Positions 21,044-32,865 are shown, counted from the stretch's first letter. The stretch is 64,000 nt of DNA from Muribaculaceae bacterium (GCA_029057985.1 JAIDYR010000004.1:52336-116335); one strand, 5' to 3'. Notes: a model not told the origin generated them from the sequence alone. Program-made: numbers and translations.

Positions 21044-21660
21044 TATTTCTCAACTGAAACGATTGAACCTTTGGGTCCGGGGATGGAACCCTTGATAATT
21101 AAAAGATTGTGTTCGGGGAGAACCTTGATTACCTGAAGGTTCTGCACTGTCACACGCTCATTGCCCATCTGGCCGGCCATACGCAGACCCTTGAACACTT
21201 TAGCTGGATAGGAGCAGGCACCGATTGAACCGGGAGCGCGAAGACGGTTGTGCTGGCCATGGGTCTTCTGACCTACGCCGCCGAAACCGTGACGCTTAAC
21301 CACGCCCTGGAAGCCTTTACCTTTGCTTGTGCCGACTACGTCGACAAAAGCTCCTTCCTGGAAGAGATCTACTGTCAGTGTGTCTCCAAGTGCAGGGGTA
21401 GTCTCAAACGACTTGAACTCGGCCAAGTGGCGCTGCGGAGTTACTCCGGCTTTCGAGAAGTGGCCTGCTTCTGCCTTATTGGTATGCTTCTCCTTCTTGT
21501 CCTGGAAGCCTACCTGCACAGCTTCATAGCCGTCCTTTTCGATAGTCTTGATCTGAGTAACAACACAAGGACCTACTTCGATAACAGTGCACGGCACGTT
21601 TTTGCCGTCGGCACTGAAAACGGATGTCATTCCGATTTTTTTTCCTAATAATCCTGGCAT
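21043..21660 (-). CDS. rplC: 50S ribosomal protein L3; start trimmed to MPGLLGKK
   Basis: [15 protein letters not shown]; the longer ORF start (21813) adds a non-L3 N-terminus. Confidence 0.96.
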   Translation of the reverse strand: MPGLLGKKIGMTSVFSADGKNVPCTVIEVGPCVVTQIKTIEKDGYEAVQVGFQDKKEKHTNKAEAGHFSKAGVTPQRHLAEFKSFETTPALGDTLTVDLFQEGAFVDVVGTSKGKGFQGVVKRHGFGGVGQKTHGQHNRLRAPGSIGACSYPAKVFKGLRMAGQMGNERVTVQNLQVIKVLPEHNLLIIKGSIPGPKGSIVSVEK

Positions 21661-21880
21661 TTCTACTGTTTGGATTGTGAAGCATTGCGAGTCGAATTCC
21701 GGGGTCGGCCCAGCCTTCCTCCACAAGAGGCTTCGATTGCTTATTACTTGGTATTTATTAAGTTTACTTATTTGGGGATTCCGGCCGCAGAAGATTGATC
21801 TTCTCCGGGCCACGGGTCAGCCATGACCCGGAGATGTCAGATTATTTCCTTGTCCGGAATGTCCGGTCTCCATTCAGATA

Positions 21881-22186
21881 TTAAACCTTGATGGAAACGT
21901 CTACACCGCTGGGAAGCTCGAGCTTCATCAGAGCGTCGACAGTCTTTGCTGTAGAACTGTAGATGTCGATCAGACGCTGGTAAGAGCTGAGTTCGAACTG
22001 CTCGCGGCTCTTCTTGTTGACGAATGTGGAGCGATTGACGGTGAAGATGCGCTTATGTGTCGGCAGGGGGATAGGACCACTGACGATGGCGCCGGTAGAT
22101 TTCACTGTCTTGACGATCTTCTCGGCTGACTTATCGACGAGATTATGATCGTAGGATTTCAGTTTGATTCTGATTTTTTGGCTCAT
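21881..22186 (-). CDS. rpsJ: 30S ribosomal protein S10
   Basis: [25 protein letters not shown]. Confidence 0.98.
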   Translation of the reverse strand: MSQKIRIKLKSYDHNLVDKSAEKIVKTVKSTGAIVSGPIPLPTHKRIFTVNRSTFVNKKSREQFELSSYQRLIDIYSSTAKTVDALMKLELPSGVDVSIKV

Positions 22187-22204
22187 TGTTATATCAGTAC
22201 TTTA

Positions 22205-24343
22205 TTATTTCAACAGATCTACGCGGCCCTGAACCTCTGTGAGCACGTTGCGCGCAATTGAGTTACTTACTTCTGCATAGTGGCTGAACGACATTGTGCT
22301 GGTTGCACGTCCGGAAGTGATCGTACGAAGTGCTGTCACATAACCGAACATTTCTGCCAGAGGAGCCTTTGCCTTGACGATACGGGCGCCGCTACGGCTT
22401 GTCTCCATGCCTTCAACCTGGCCACGACGCTTGTTAAGGTCGCCGATTACGTCACCCATGCTTTCTTCAGGAGTGACTACCTCGATCTTCATGATCGGCT
22501 CCATCAGGACGGGACCTGCCTTTTCTGAACCATGCTTGAATGCCTGGATAGCGCAAAGTTCGAATGAAAGCTGATCGGAGTCAACGGGGTGGAAGGATCC
22601 GTCGATCAGAGTGACCTTGAGCTGCTCTACGGGGTAGCCTGCAAGCACGCCGTTCTTCATTGCAGTCTGGAAGCCCTTCTGCACGGAGGGGATATATTCC
22701 TTAGGTACGTTACCGCCCTTCACTTCATCGACAAACTGAAGGTTACCTTCGAAGCCTTCGTCGACGGGTTCGATGCGAACGATGATGTCGGCATACTTAC
22801 CACGACCACCGGTCTGCTTCTTGAATGTCTCGCGAAGCTCTACAGGTTTAGTGATAGCTTCCTTGTAAGTCACCTGCGGACGACCCTGATTACATTCAAC
22901 CTTGAATTCACGACGCAGACGGTCGATGATGATGTCAAGGTGAAGCTCACCCATACCGGAGATAACGGTCTGGCCTGTCTCCTCGTTGGTCTCTACACGG
23001 AAAGTCGGGTCTTCTTCAGCAAGCTTCTGAAGGCCTACTCCGAGCTTGTCGAGGTCCTTCTGAGTCTTGGGCTCTACTGCGATACCGATCACGGGATCGG
23101 GGAATTCCATAGCCTCGAGTACGATGGGAGCATCCTCAGCACAGAGAGTATCACCTGTGCGGATGTCCTTGAAGCCGACGCCGGCACCGATGTCACCACA
23201 TCCGATCTTCTCTTTCGGATTCTGCTTGTTGGAGTGCATCTGGAAGAGACGGGAAATACGCTCTTTCTTACCGGAGCGGGTATTAAGCACGTAAGAACCT
23301 GCTTCGATTTCACCGGAATAAACGCGGAAGAAGCAGAGACGACCTACATAGGGGTCGGTAGCAATCTTGAACGCGAGGGCCGACATAGGAGCGTCAGCAC
23401 GGGGCTCACGCACTTCGATAGTGTCGGGATCCCCTACAGCGTGGCCTTCTACAGCGCCCGCATCTTCAGGTGAGGGAAGATATGCGCAGACTGCATCAAG
23501 AAGAGTCTGCACACCCTTATTCTTAAATGAAGAACCGCAGATCATCGGGTTAACCTGCATTGCGAGGGTTGCCTTGCGGATTGCCTTGCGGATTTCATCT
23601 TCAGATATTGAAGAGGGATCATCGAAATACTTCTCCATGAGGACGTCGTCGAACTCAGCGAGAGTCTCGAGCATCTTGTCACGGTAGGATTCTGCCTCTT
23701 CTCTAAGATTTGCGGGGATTTCTTCGATAGAATATTCAGCGCCCATGCTCTCATCATGCCAGAAGATTGCCTTCATTGTGATGAGGTCGACTACACCCTT
23801 GAAAGTCTCTTCAGCACCGATAGGTATCTGAATGGGGAGCGGATTGGCTCCGAGCACTTCCTTCACCTGGCGCACTACTTCAAAGAAGTTGGCGCCGGAG
23901 CGGTCCATCTTGTTGACGTAGCCGATACGCGGCACGTTGTACTTGTCAGCCTGACGCCATACAGTCTCAGACTGGGGCTCAACGCCGCCGACAGCGCAGA
24001 ATGTAGCCACGGCGCCATCGAGCACACGCAGCGAACGTTCCACCTCGACTGTGAAGTCGACGTGTCCCGGAGTGTCAATAAGGTTGATTTTGTATTTCTC
24101 GCCGTCATAGTTCCAGAACGTTGTGGTAGCGGCGGATGTGATGGTGATACCACGCTCCTGCTCCTGCTCCATCCAGTCCATTGTAGCGGCGCCGTCGTGT
24201 ACCTCACCGATCTTGTGAGTCAAGCCCGTATAGAAAAGGATACGTTCGGAAGTTGTGGTCTTACCGGCATCGATGTGCGCCATGATGCCGATGTTGCGAG
24301 TGTATTTAAGTTCGTCGTGTTTAGCCATTGTGTTATTCTCCAA
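22205..24343 (-). CDS. fusA: Elongation factor G
   Basis: [25 protein letters not shown]; full-length 712 aa. Confidence 0.98.
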   Translation of the reverse strand: MENNTMAKHDELKYTRNIGIMAHIDAGKTTTSERILFYTGLTHKIGEVHDGAATMDWMEQEQERGITITSAATTTFWNYDGEKYKINLIDTPGHVDFTVEVERSLRVLDGAVATFCAVGGVEPQSETVWRQADKYNVPRIGYVNKMDRSGANFFEVVRQVKEVLGANPLPIQIPIGAEETFKGVVDLITMKAIFWHDESMGAEYSIEEIPANLREEAESYRDKMLETLAEFDDVLMEKYFDDPSSISEDEIRKAIRKATLAMQVNPMICGSSFKNKGVQTLLDAVCAYLPSPEDAGAVEGHAVGDPDTIEVREPRADAPMSALAFKIATDPYVGRLCFFRVYSGEIEAGSYVLNTRSGKKERISRLFQMHSNKQNPKEKIGCGDIGAGVGFKDIRTGDTLCAEDAPIVLEAMEFPDPVIGIAVEPKTQKDLDKLGVGLQKLAEEDPTFRVETNEETGQTVISGMGELHLDIIIDRLRREFKVECNQGRPQVTYKEAITKPVELRETFKKQTGGRGKYADIIVRIEPVDEGFEGNLQFVDEVKGGNVPKEYIPSVQKGFQTAMKNGVLAGYPVEQLKVTLIDGSFHPVDSDQLSFELCAIQAFKHGSEKAGPVLMEPIMKIEVVTPEESMGDVIGDLNKRRGQVEGMETSRSGARIVKAKAPLAEMFGYVTALRTITSGRATSTMSFSHYAEVSNSIARNVLTEVQGRVDLLK

Positions 24344-24820
24344 TTAAAATCTGAAATGAGCGAATGCGCGGTTGGCTTCTGCCATGCGGTGCATGTCTTC
24401 TTTACGCTTGTAAGCGCCGCCCTGGTCGTTGAATGCGTCGACGATTTCAGCCGCGAGTTTGTCGGCCATAGTCTTGCCTCCACGTTTACGCGCGAAGATG
24501 ATGAGATTTTTCATGGAAATAGATTCTTTGCGGTCTGCGCGAATCTCTGTGGGCACCTGGAAAGTAGCGCCACCCACACGGCGGGATTTAACCTCCACCT
24601 GGGGAGTCACGTTGTCGAGGGCCTTCTTCCAGATTTCGAGAGCAGACTTCTCTTCATTGGGCATTTTGGCCTTCACGGTCTCAAGAGCCGAATAGAAGAT
24701 TGTATAGGCAGTATTCTTCTTGCCGTCATACATCAGGTGATTCACGAATTTTGTCACCTTTACATCATGAAAGACAGGATCGGGGAGTATAACCCTTTTC
24801 TTTGGCTTTGCTTTTCTCAT
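24344..24820 (-). CDS. rpsG: 30S ribosomal protein S7
   Basis: [30 protein letters not shown]. Confidence 0.98.
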   Translation of the reverse strand: MRKAKPKKRVILPDPVFHDVKVTKFVNHLMYDGKKNTAYTIFYSALETVKAKMPNEEKSALEIWKKALDNVTPQVEVKSRRVGGATFQVPTEIRADRKESISMKNLIIFARKRGGKTMADKLAAEIVDAFNDQGGAYKRKEDMHRMAEANRAFAHFRF

Positions 24821-25069
24821 TTTTTCTAAAATGTGGTTTTGTTTTTGGTTGCTTCGGTGGGGCTTGCGTTTAGTGTTTCCGCCCGATTACTTCAACTCCG
24901 CTCTCTTGCGGAATTTACTCAACCTTTCAGCGTTCCAATAAATCAGAAACCGGGATGATTTGATTATTGATTTGATTGATTTGCTTCAACCCGTCTTACT
25001 GCCTTCTTATTTTATAAAGCCTTGGAAGGCGCCTTCAGACGGATTGACCTGGCGCTTTGAAGCAGTCGA

Positions 25070-25453
25070 TTACTTCTTGGCAGCCTTAGGACGCTTGGCT
25101 CCGTATTTTGAGCGACGCTGCGTGCGACCCTGCACACCGGCTGTATCCAATGTGCCGCGCACGATGTGATAGCGCACACCGGGAAGATCTTTCACACGTC
25201 CGCCGCGCACCATTACGATAGAGTGCTCCTGAAGGTTATGACCCTCTCCGGGGATGTAGGAGTTGACCTCCTTGCCGTTGGTCAGGCGCACACGAGCCAC
25301 CTTACGCAGAGCGGAATTAGGCTTCTTCGGGGTCGTAGTGTACACACGCACACATACGCCGCGACGCTGCGGACATGAATCCAATGCCGGCGATTTGCTC
25401 TTGTCTTTAAGAACCGTACGTCCTTTTCTTACTAATTGCTGAATAGTAGGCAT
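25070..25453 (-). CDS. rpsL: 30S ribosomal protein S12
   Basis: [12 protein letters not shown]...[31 protein letters not shown]. Confidence 0.98.
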   Translation of the reverse strand: MPTIQQLVRKGRTVLKDKSKSPALDSCPQRRGVCVRVYTTTPKKPNSALRKVARVRLTNGKEVNSYIPGEGHNLQEHSIVMVRGGRVKDLPGVRYHIVRGTLDTAGVQGRTQRRSKYGAKRPKAAKK

Positions 25454-25602
25454 TCTGTTAATATGTTATTTAATGTTCTGTTTCTTCATTCTTCTGCATA
25501 TCGGAAATCAGCTTGACTTCCAATACACAACATTCACCGACTAACAGGCTATAATCTAACCAATTAGCGGCAATCTCGCTCTGAATATTCCTCAAAGCGT
25601 TG

Positions 25603-25633
25603 CAAAATTACTAAAAATAAACGATTTACGCAA
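25603..25633 (-). promoter_or_regulatory. Promoter of the rpsL ribosomal-protein cluster
   Basis: TTG-N20-TAATTTTG on the minus strand, ~140 nt before the rpsL start codon. Confidence 0.7.
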
Positions 25634-25828
25634 GTATCGCTGAAAAATTTTTCGTTCCGTAGATAAGTTTTTCACTTTTTTTATGTTGCTTTCAGCGCTT
25701 TTTATTAATTTCGTAAAAAATTATTCTTTTACGACCTTTCGGACTTCTCAATTTATGGATCAGCGCAATCACCCGACCATAACTCCGACAGTTTCCGACC
25801 GGTCATCTCAAATTTAACCTTAAACCTG

Positions 25829-27523
25829 ATGGAACAACGCATCATTGAATGTGTCCCCAATTTCTCGGAGGGACGCGACCCACAGAAAATCAAGGAAATC
25901 ACGGAGGCTATCACCTCCGTAAAGGGGATTCGCCTGCTCGACGTAGATCCCGGGGAAGCTACCAACCGCACTGTCGTCACTTTCGTAGGCAGTCCGGAAG
26001 ATGTCACTGAAGCTGCTTTCCGCGGCATTAAACGTGCTTCAGAACTTATCGACATGAGAACTCACCATGGCGCTCATCCCCGCATGGGTGCTACCGACGT
26101 CTGCCCTTTGATTCCGGTAGCAGGCGTGACCCTGGAAGAGTGTGCCGAACTCTCCCGCAAACTCGCCGAACGAGTAGCTACAGAACTCAACATTCCCACA
26201 TATTGCTATGAAGCTGCAGCTTTCCGTCCGGAGCGCAAGAACCTCGCAGTCTGCCGCGAAGGAGAATATGAGGCACTCCCCAATAAGATGGGAAATGAGG
26301 AGAAAGGCCCTGACTTCGGCAATCGCCCTTATGATGAGGATGTAGCCCGCACCGGCGCAACTACAATAGGAGCCCGCAACTTCCTTATCGCTGTCAACTA
26401 TAATCTCAATACGACTTCCACCCGCCGGGCCAACGCAATCGCTTTCGATGTCCGCGAGAAAGGTCGCCCGATGCGAGAGGGAGGCAAAGTGACCGGGAAG
26501 CCGGTGAAGGATGAGAATGGCAAACCGATCATGATTCCCGGCACATTGAAGGGTACTAAGGCCATCGGATGGTATATCGACGAATATGGTATCGCTCAGG
26601 TTTCAATGAATATTACAGACATAACTGAAGTGCCGCTCCACGTAGCCTTCGATGAAGTCTGCAAGAAGGCCGATGCCCGCGGAGTCCGCGTGACGGGGAC
26701 AGAGATCGTAGGTCTCGTGCCCAAGAGCACTCTCATCGATGCCGGTAAATACTTCCTCCGCAAGCAGCACCGCTCGGTGGGCCTGCCCGAAGAGGAGATC
26801 ATCCGCATCGCAGTCAAGTCGATGGGACTCGACGAACTCAAACCTTTCGATCCGCGCGAGAAAGTGATCGAATATATGATCGAGGATACTGACAAGAAGA
26901 AACTCATCGACCTCACTGCACGCGGTCTCGCTGAGGAGACAGCAAGCGAGAGCCCGGCTCCCGGCGGAGGCTCTATCTCTGCTTATATGGGAGCGCTCGC
27001 GGCAGCTCTGGGCACTATGGTAGCCAATCTTACTGCTCATAAAGCAGCCTTCGACGATCGCTGGGAAGAATTCTCTGACGCGGCAGAGGAAGGGCAGAAT
27101 CTTATGGATCAGTTGCTTCACCTCGTAGATGAAGACACGGCCGCCTTCAACCGCATTATGGATGTCTTCGCCATGCCGAAAAAGACAGATGCCGACAAGG
27201 CCGCCCGCGCGGAGGCTATGGAAGCCGCCACTTTGTACGCTACGGAAGTGCCCCTGCACACTATGGAGACCGCCTTCAAAGTATTCCCCTTGCTCCGCAA
27301 GATGGTAGATGACGGCAACCAGTCGTCGATCACCGATGCCGGCGTTGGCACTCTGGCCGCGCGAGCAGCAGTGCGTGGGGCATTCCTTAATGTCAAGATC
27401 AACGCATCCGGCCTCAAAGACAGGGCTAAAGCCGAAGAACTCATCGCTCGCGGCGCAGAGATTGAGAAAGAAGCTGCACGCCTCGAAGCTGAGATCCTCG
27501 CCGACGTCGACTCCAAAATTTAA
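25829..27523 (+). CDS. ftcD: Bifunctional glutamate formimidoyltransferase / formimidoyltetrahydrofolate cyclodeaminase
   Basis: MEQRIIECVPNFSEGRDPQKI...THHGAHPRMGATDVCPLIPV; C-terminal cyclodeaminase-like ESPAPGGGSISAYMGALAAAL. Confidence 0.93.
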   Translation: MEQRIIECVPNFSEGRDPQKIKEITEAITSVKGIRLLDVDPGEATNRTVVTFVGSPEDVTEAAFRGIKRASELIDMRTHHGAHPRMGATDVCPLIPVAGVTLEECAELSRKLAERVATELNIPTYCYEAAAFRPERKNLAVCREGEYEALPNKMGNEEKGPDFGNRPYDEDVARTGATTIGARNFLIAVNYNLNTTSTRRANAIAFDVREKGRPMREGGKVTGKPVKDENGKPIMIPGTLKGTKAIGWYIDEYGIAQVSMNITDITEVPLHVAFDEVCKKADARGVRVTGTEIVGLVPKSTLIDAGKYFLRKQHRSVGLPEEEIIRIAVKSMGLDELKPFDPREKVIEYMIEDTDKKKLIDLTARGLAEETASESPAPGGGSISAYMGALAAALGTMVANLTAHKAAFDDRWEEFSDAAEEGQNLMDQLLHLVDEDTAAFNRIMDVFAMPKKTDADKAARAEAMEAATLYATEVPLHTMETAFKVFPLLRKMVDDGNQSSITDAGVGTLAARAAVRGAFLNVKINASGLKDRAKAEELIARGAEIEKEAARLEAEILADVDSKI

Positions 27524-27561
27524 TCTGATATTCCACTGAGCTTCAGATTATCAAACATATC

Positions 27562-27602
27562 TACTGCATCCCGGAAGCCCATCTCTTTCGGGATGCAGTT
27601 TT
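27562..27602 (+). terminator. Terminator after ftcD
   Basis: ACTGCATCCCG ... CGGGATGCAGTTTT. Confidence 0.75.
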
Positions 27603-27628
27603 AGACCCCGTTTTATAAAACGGGGTCT
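27603..27628. repeat. Perfect 26-bp palindrome AGACCCCGTTTTA|TAAAACGGGGTCT
   Basis: Read directly. Confidence 0.85.
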
Positions 27629-27675
27629 TAAAGACTGACCGGATGGGCCATTGAGCAAATACAGAAATAACTTAT

Positions 27676-29247
27676 ATGCGACGTCTCCTCCTATTCTTAT
27701 CTATTATATATATTTCGCTCACTGCCTCAGGAAATCGGGAGGCACTCCGGAAACTTGACGAAGTCATAAGAGATCGAGCCAAATATGAGATTCCCAAACG
27801 GGAAGCAATTCTAAAGTCGCGCGCAGAATATGAAAGTGCTGCCGATGACGATGCACGATATAACGCTCTAAGAGGACTCTATGAAAATTATCGATCTTAC
27901 AGAATCGATTCAGCCCTTATCGTAGCGAATCAGAGACTTGACATTGCACGCCGGCTTGGTGTCGCATCAAAGATTGCATCGGCCTCTATTAATCTGGCCG
28001 AAGGCTATGCTCGATCGGGATCAGCCGATATCGCCATCGGAATTCTCGACACCTTAAATCCCGCCTCCTTACAGGCTCACCACTATAAATATCGTAATGC
28101 TGTCTATCGCGAGGCATATCGCTCAAAAGTAAATACCTCCGTAATTCCCGAAGAAAAAGAATACCTCACGCGGCGGCTCAAGACTCTGAATGATTCGGCA
28201 TTGACCGGAAGCGATAAAACATCAAAAGGTTATTATACCCTTACCGCCGAAAAACTCTGCGATGCCGGCCTATATTCAGAAGCCATAGCAACTATCCAAG
28301 AAGCGCAGAAGCACTATGATTTTTCTCAAGACGCAGCCATGCTGGCTACAATCGGCGATGTCTACCTTAAAAGTGGCGACCGACAGAAAGCTATAGATTA
28401 TCTCGCCTCCTCAGCAATTATCGATATTTCCTCAGGCACAAAAGAATATCATTCTCTTATTACTCTGACCTCTCTCTTGCTTGAGCAAGGCGATGTTAAA
28501 CGAGCTTTCGAATATATCAACTGCGCTTTTGAAGACGCTGAATTTTCTCACGCAAATCTCCGCACTGCCCAGATCATGAAGATAATGCCTGCAATCGACA
28601 AAGCCTTTCATGAGTCGGAGCGAGAAAAACGAACCTTAACAACAATATTCCTAATTATTGCAGGGATACTGGTCATTGTATGCCTGCTCCTGCTGGCATG
28701 GTATGTCAAAGCCCTCCATGAAAATCGCCGGATGCTTGCTACGATTGAAGAAATCAACAAATCTCTGGCTGAGAAGAACGCAGCTCTTGCAGATGCCGAT
28801 TCACTCAAATTGCACAACATCAATATGCTTATGAAGGCAAATTCGGAGTATATTGCAAGAATAAAGGCACTCAGAAAGAATATTTATCGATGTCTTAAGG
28901 CAAATCAATACGACAAAGCCCTCGAATTCGCGAAAGATAAGCAAAACGAGATCAATGACATCTACGTCTTTCAAGGTCTCTTCGACGAAGCTTTCATTTC
29001 TATGTTTCCTGACTTTATTGATAAGGTAAATATATTTATGAGAGAGAAGATAGAACCTAAAGAATCAGGCCGACTCACTCCCGAACTTAGAGTCATTGCC
29101 ATGATGAAATTAAGAATGGGCTCTACTGAAGAGATCTCCTCCTTATTCCATTATTCCAATCAGACAGTCTACAACCTGCGCACCTCGATCCGAAATATAC
29201 TTAATATCTCTTGGGATGAATTTGAGAAAAAGATAGACGATATCTAA
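27676..29247 (+). CDS. TPR / single-TM / coiled-coil / C-terminal HTH regulator, DUF6377-like
   Basis: N-terminal TPR repeats, TM LTTIFLIIAGILVIVCLLLLAWYV, C-terminal VIAMMKLRMGSTEEISSLFHYSNQTVYNLRTSIRNIL. Confidence 0.8.
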   Translation: MRRLLLFLSIIYISLTASGNREALRKLDEVIRDRAKYEIPKREAILKSRAEYESAADDDARYNALRGLYENYRSYRIDSALIVANQRLDIARRLGVASKIASASINLAEGYARSGSADIAIGILDTLNPASLQAHHYKYRNAVYREAYRSKVNTSVIPEEKEYLTRRLKTLNDSALTGSDKTSKGYYTLTAEKLCDAGLYSEAIATIQEAQKHYDFSQDAAMLATIGDVYLKSGDRQKAIDYLASSAIIDISSGTKEYHSLITLTSLLLEQGDVKRAFEYINCAFEDAEFSHANLRTAQIMKIMPAIDKAFHESEREKRTLTTIFLIIAGILVIVCLLLLAWYVKALHENRRMLATIEEINKSLAEKNAALADADSLKLHNINMLMKANSEYIARIKALRKNIYRCLKANQYDKALEFAKDKQNEINDIYVFQGLFDEAFISMFPDFIDKVNIFMREKIEPKESGRLTPELRVIAMMKLRMGSTEEISSLFHYSNQTVYNLRTSIRNILNISWDEFEKKIDDI

Positions 29248-29425
29248 GATTATATATCTCCCTATAGGGTATTTATTATCTACTCTCCGACTATATGTAG
29301 ACTATACTATTTTATTATTTATCAATATATTAGTTTTTCAAACCATCTACTATAGATATCTACCTGCTGAAGCGGAGGACCATCGGAGATATTAACTTTG
29401 CAGTGTTAACCAAAATAACTCTGAC

Positions 29426-32400
29426 ATGAAAAAATTAATCTCTGGCGTGTCGCTGCTCATGTTGGTCCTGATGCCGATGAAGGCTGCGACCCTTAACGTA
29501 GTGGTTCCGGACGGGACAAAGAAATGCTACGTCTGCGGAGGATTTAATAACTGGGATGCTGCCTCGGCTCCGGCTATGATCTCTTCCGGTGAAAACCTAT
29601 TTACTCTCGATCTGCCGGAAGCAGACGATACAATGATGGCGAAAGGCTATAAATATCTATGTGGGCAAGATTGGCTATACGTGGAAAAGGATGCTTCCGG
29701 AGGCGAAGTAGCCAACCGCACCAAACCGGGTAACCCCGATAAAGTCGCCTCGTGGCGCTCGATTCCCGAATGGACAATAGAAACAGCAGATCTGATCGTC
29801 AACGGCATTCCGCGTAAAGTAAAAATCTATCTTCCTAAAGGATATGAAGAGGACGAATCGGCGACCTACCCCATCATTTATTACAATACAGTCCAGCAAC
29901 GCTACAGCAATGCCGGTGACGATAACGATAACGGCGACAATTTCTTCGGGCCTCTCTCATGGAATGCCCATGACACTATGGAAAAACTTCGCGACGAAGG
30001 TTCTCCCGCCTACATTATGGTGCAAGTGCCGAGCTTCCTGGCAGAGAACACTATGGCGGCTCATCCCGAATTTATGGGCACCGGCGCAATCGAATCCTAC
30101 TTTCAGGGGTTCGCATCGACGATTATACCTTATATGGAAGAGAATTTCCGGGTAAGAAAGGGCGCAAATAATACAGTAATAGCAGGTGCTGATTATGGAG
30201 CGCTATTCGCAATTTATGCGGCCGCCTCCCATCCTGAATTATTCTCAAGATGCGTAGCCATGTCGCCCATGCTCTGGATCAACAGATCCGAATTTATGGA
30301 TCTTGCTTCCCGGGCAGCCGACAACCGCTACTATATCTCCACAGGATCTCTTGAGCCTGAATGGATTCGCGACGATGCTTCTGAATTCCATTCAATCCTG
30401 AGCAATTCAGTTCCAAATAAGGCATATTTCACTATTTATCCCGGAGAATCCCACAACGATGATTCCTGGGGAAAATCGTTTCCTTTTGTCCTGAAAGCAA
30501 TTGCAGCCGACGACATGCCTATAATAGAAGAAGCTTCTGCTTTACGTTATAGTCCCGCCTCGGAAGCGCCCAAATCTTCGTCTCTGGAATCAGCTGTCTA
30601 TACCCTCTACGCCGGACCGGACGAGAATAGCCTTGACTATATCGGTCAACTCTCATTTACTGATGATTACCGCAAGAAAGGGAGCAATAGCCCTGTAAAA
30701 GCGCAGGTAATCACCTACGATATCCCGACCGAATATAAAAGTAAATATTACTGGAACATTGCTTGCGGCGAAGGCGATGCAATATCATGGCTCTATTCTG
30801 CTCCAAAAAACATCGGCTTCTCAAGCAAAAAATCAGACACTTCATGGCATAATATCGCAATCTTTGAAGACGGGAGCCTGCAAAACAATGCTGTCCTATC
30901 CAAAGGATTCAAAGTAGTGACAGCTAAAGAGAGCATCCTGATGACTCAGAGTGGCGACTATACGTCAGTAGCCACAGTAAAATTCCCGGGTGAAGACAAG
31001 ACTTTTAAGATACACATGGGTAGTGTCAACACAGGCACGGACTTAGGAGCTATTACTCCTGCCATAACGCTGAGCGACAACTGCGTCGAAGCAGAAATCA
31101 GCTATGATTTCAACCTCAATAAAGTCATAGTCAATGAGACTCAGTTTGGCGAAAGCCTCGACAATGTCAAGGTAGTAGCCTTCACGGCTGTCCCTTCCGT
31201 AGCAACTGAGGGATCCAATGTCAATGTCAACCTTCAACTTAACAATGACTGCGACATCGAACTGGACGCCAAGCACAACTTCAATGAGAATGTCGGGCTG
31301 GCATTTACAAAAATTACCGAGGGCAACTATAGCCTTACTATCGAAAACGCTAAGGAAGGAATCTATGCTTTGAAGATAAGTCTTATCGCCGGCAATAACC
31401 GGATTGATGATGCGGCAGAAATCGACATCAGGGTACTCCCTCTCGAGGACTCTCACCAAAAATCGATATCCGTCAATGCCTATAAGGATATAGACTGGAC
31501 CTCCACGGGCAGATATAAAGCCAATTTCCACACCCATACATCTCAATCATTTGACACTCAATACACTACTACACAAGTAGTAGATAAATACAAGAAGGCT
31601 TCTTACGATATACTCGCACTTACCGACCATGACGCCAATCCCTATCCATGGTCGATGTTCGATCTCTGGAATCCGGCAGCAGAGAGCCGTGATCCTGCGG
31701 AAATGGGAATGCTTGCAATTCCAGGTTGCGAACTCAGCAAAGACAGCCGCAACAACTGGAGCGAAAGTTCCGGCGGAGACTTCAATCATCATACTGATCT
31801 CTTTACCGGTCGGCAGGGACAGGAATTCATGTCGCTACGTGAATCTTACGCTTACACGGAAGCTCTTGGCGGCCTTCAGATTATAAATCATCCCGGTCAA
31901 TACTGGAATTTATCGACTGAATATAAGAACGGTGAGAAAAATTCTCCCGAATGGCATGCCGAAAACTTCAAACTGTATAAATCCCTTGTCGGCCTTGAAG
32001 CCTACAATCAGGGTAACAGGCGCCAGAACGATCGTATTCTCTGGGATCAGATTCTGACCCTTACGATGCCCTCACGACCTGTATGGGGATTCTCTTGCGA
32101 CGATACCCATACTGCCGAGCAGTATTTCCGCAACTATCAATACATGCTGATGCCTGAACTTACCACCGACGCACTAAAAGAAGCTCTTATTAAAGGTCAT
32201 ACTATCTTCTCGTATGAATATACAGGATCCGGGAAAGCTCTTTGTCCGCATATTACATCAATTGAATGTGATGAGGAGAAGCATCTTATCACTATTAACT
32301 CAGATGATGCCGATAATATTCAGTGGATCTCATCATTCCATCGCACAGGAACCTCAGCTTCAACTGCAACCAACACTATCGTCGGCCACGGCAAGACTTT

Positions 32401-32758
32401 TGACTATACCGGATTCCAAGGCACATACGTTCGCGCTCTTCTTACCAATAAACACGGCGAGACTGCGACTCAACCTTTCGGGTTTGCCGAAGATATTTTT
32501 ACTGACGTAAAAGTTGAAGAGCTTGCCCGGGAGAATAAATTCTCTGTATCTAATCATGCGAATGAAATCTCAATAAAGTGCGACGAAGAGATTGAGAGAA
32601 TTTCAGTCTTCAATTCGGCAGGAATGATGGTAAAGTTCATTCATTGCGAAGATGCCCACGAAGTCACTTTCTCAACAGAAGATCTTGAAAAAGGAGTATT
32701 CATCATCGTAGCCGCCACCAAGACCACAGCATATACCTCAAAATTTATCATCGAATAG
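29426..32758 (+). CDS. Secreted multidomain protein: alpha/beta-hydrolase (esterase D-like) plus PHP-type metal-dependent phosphoesterase, with T9SS-like C-terminal tail
   Basis: Signal peptide; GADYGALFAIYAAASHPELFSRCVAMSP esterase motif; NFHTHTSQSFDTQ...DILALTDHDANPYPWS PHP motif; C-terminal RISVFNSAGMMVKF...GVFIIVAATKTTAYTSKFIIE. Confidence 0.8.
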   Translation: MKKLISGVSLLMLVLMPMKAATLNVVVPDGTKKCYVCGGFNNWDAASAPAMISSGENLFTLDLPEADDTMMAKGYKYLCGQDWLYVEKDASGGEVANRTKPGNPDKVASWRSIPEWTIETADLIVNGIPRKVKIYLPKGYEEDESATYPIIYYNTVQQRYSNAGDDNDNGDNFFGPLSWNAHDTMEKLRDEGSPAYIMVQVPSFLAENTMAAHPEFMGTGAIESYFQGFASTIIPYMEENFRVRKGANNTVIAGADYGALFAIYAAASHPELFSRCVAMSPMLWINRSEFMDLASRAADNRYYISTGSLEPEWIRDDASEFHSILSNSVPNKAYFTIYPGESHNDDSWGKSFPFVLKAIAADDMPIIEEASALRYSPASEAPKSSSLESAVYTLYAGPDENSLDYIGQLSFTDDYRKKGSNSPVKAQVITYDIPTEYKSKYYWNIACGEGDAISWLYSAPKNIGFSSKKSDTSWHNIAIFEDGSLQNNAVLSKGFKVVTAKESILMTQSGDYTSVATVKFPGEDKTFKIHMGSVNTGTDLGAITPAITLSDNCVEAEISYDFNLNKVIVNETQFGESLDNVKVVAFTAVPSVATEGSNVNVNLQLNNDCDIELDAKHNFNENVGLAFTKITEGNYSLTIENAKEGIYALKISLIAGNNRIDDAAEIDIRVLPLEDSHQKSISVNAYKDIDWTSTGRYKANFHTHTSQSFDTQYTTTQVVDKYKKASYDILALTDHDANPYPWSMFDLWNPAAESRDPAEMGMLAIPGCELSKDSRNNWSESSGGDFNHHTDLFTGRQGQEFMSLRESYAYTEALGGLQIINHPGQYWNLSTEYKNGEKNSPEWHAENFKLYKSLVGLEAYNQGNRRQNDRILWDQILTLTMPSRPVWGFSCDDTHTAEQYFRNYQYMLMPELTTDALKEALIKGHTIFSYEYTGSGKALCPHITSIECDEEKHLITINSDDADNIQWISSFHRTGTSASTATNTIVGHGKTFDYTGFQGTYVRALLTNKHGETATQPFGFAEDIFTDVKVEELARENKFSVSNHANEISIKCDEEIERISVFNSAGMMVKFIHCEDAHEVTFSTEDLEKGVFIIVAATKTTAYTSKFIIE

Positions 32759-32785
32759 TTAGCACCAACAAAATTTCACAACAAG

Positions 32786-32820
32786 AAAGGTCCGCGCTCA
32801 GATTGACGCGGACCTTTTTT
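32786..32820 (+). terminator. Intrinsic terminator after the esterase-PHP gene
   Basis: AAAGGTCCGCG-N10-CGCGGACCTTTTTT. Confidence 0.85.
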
Positions 32821-32865
32821 AATTATCTGACTATTCAGATCTTATTTATGGTATAATTTCTATAT

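Noticed and set aside
22589-24829. 294-aa and 357-aa plus-strand ORFs
   Set aside because: Antisense to fusA and rpsG; codon-bias artefacts.
25861-25885. GGGACGCGAC resembling a REP half-site in ftcD
   Set aside because: Part of the conserved SEGRDP coding sequence with no second arm.
26603-27259. 218-aa minus-strand ORF
   Set aside because: Antisense to ftcD.
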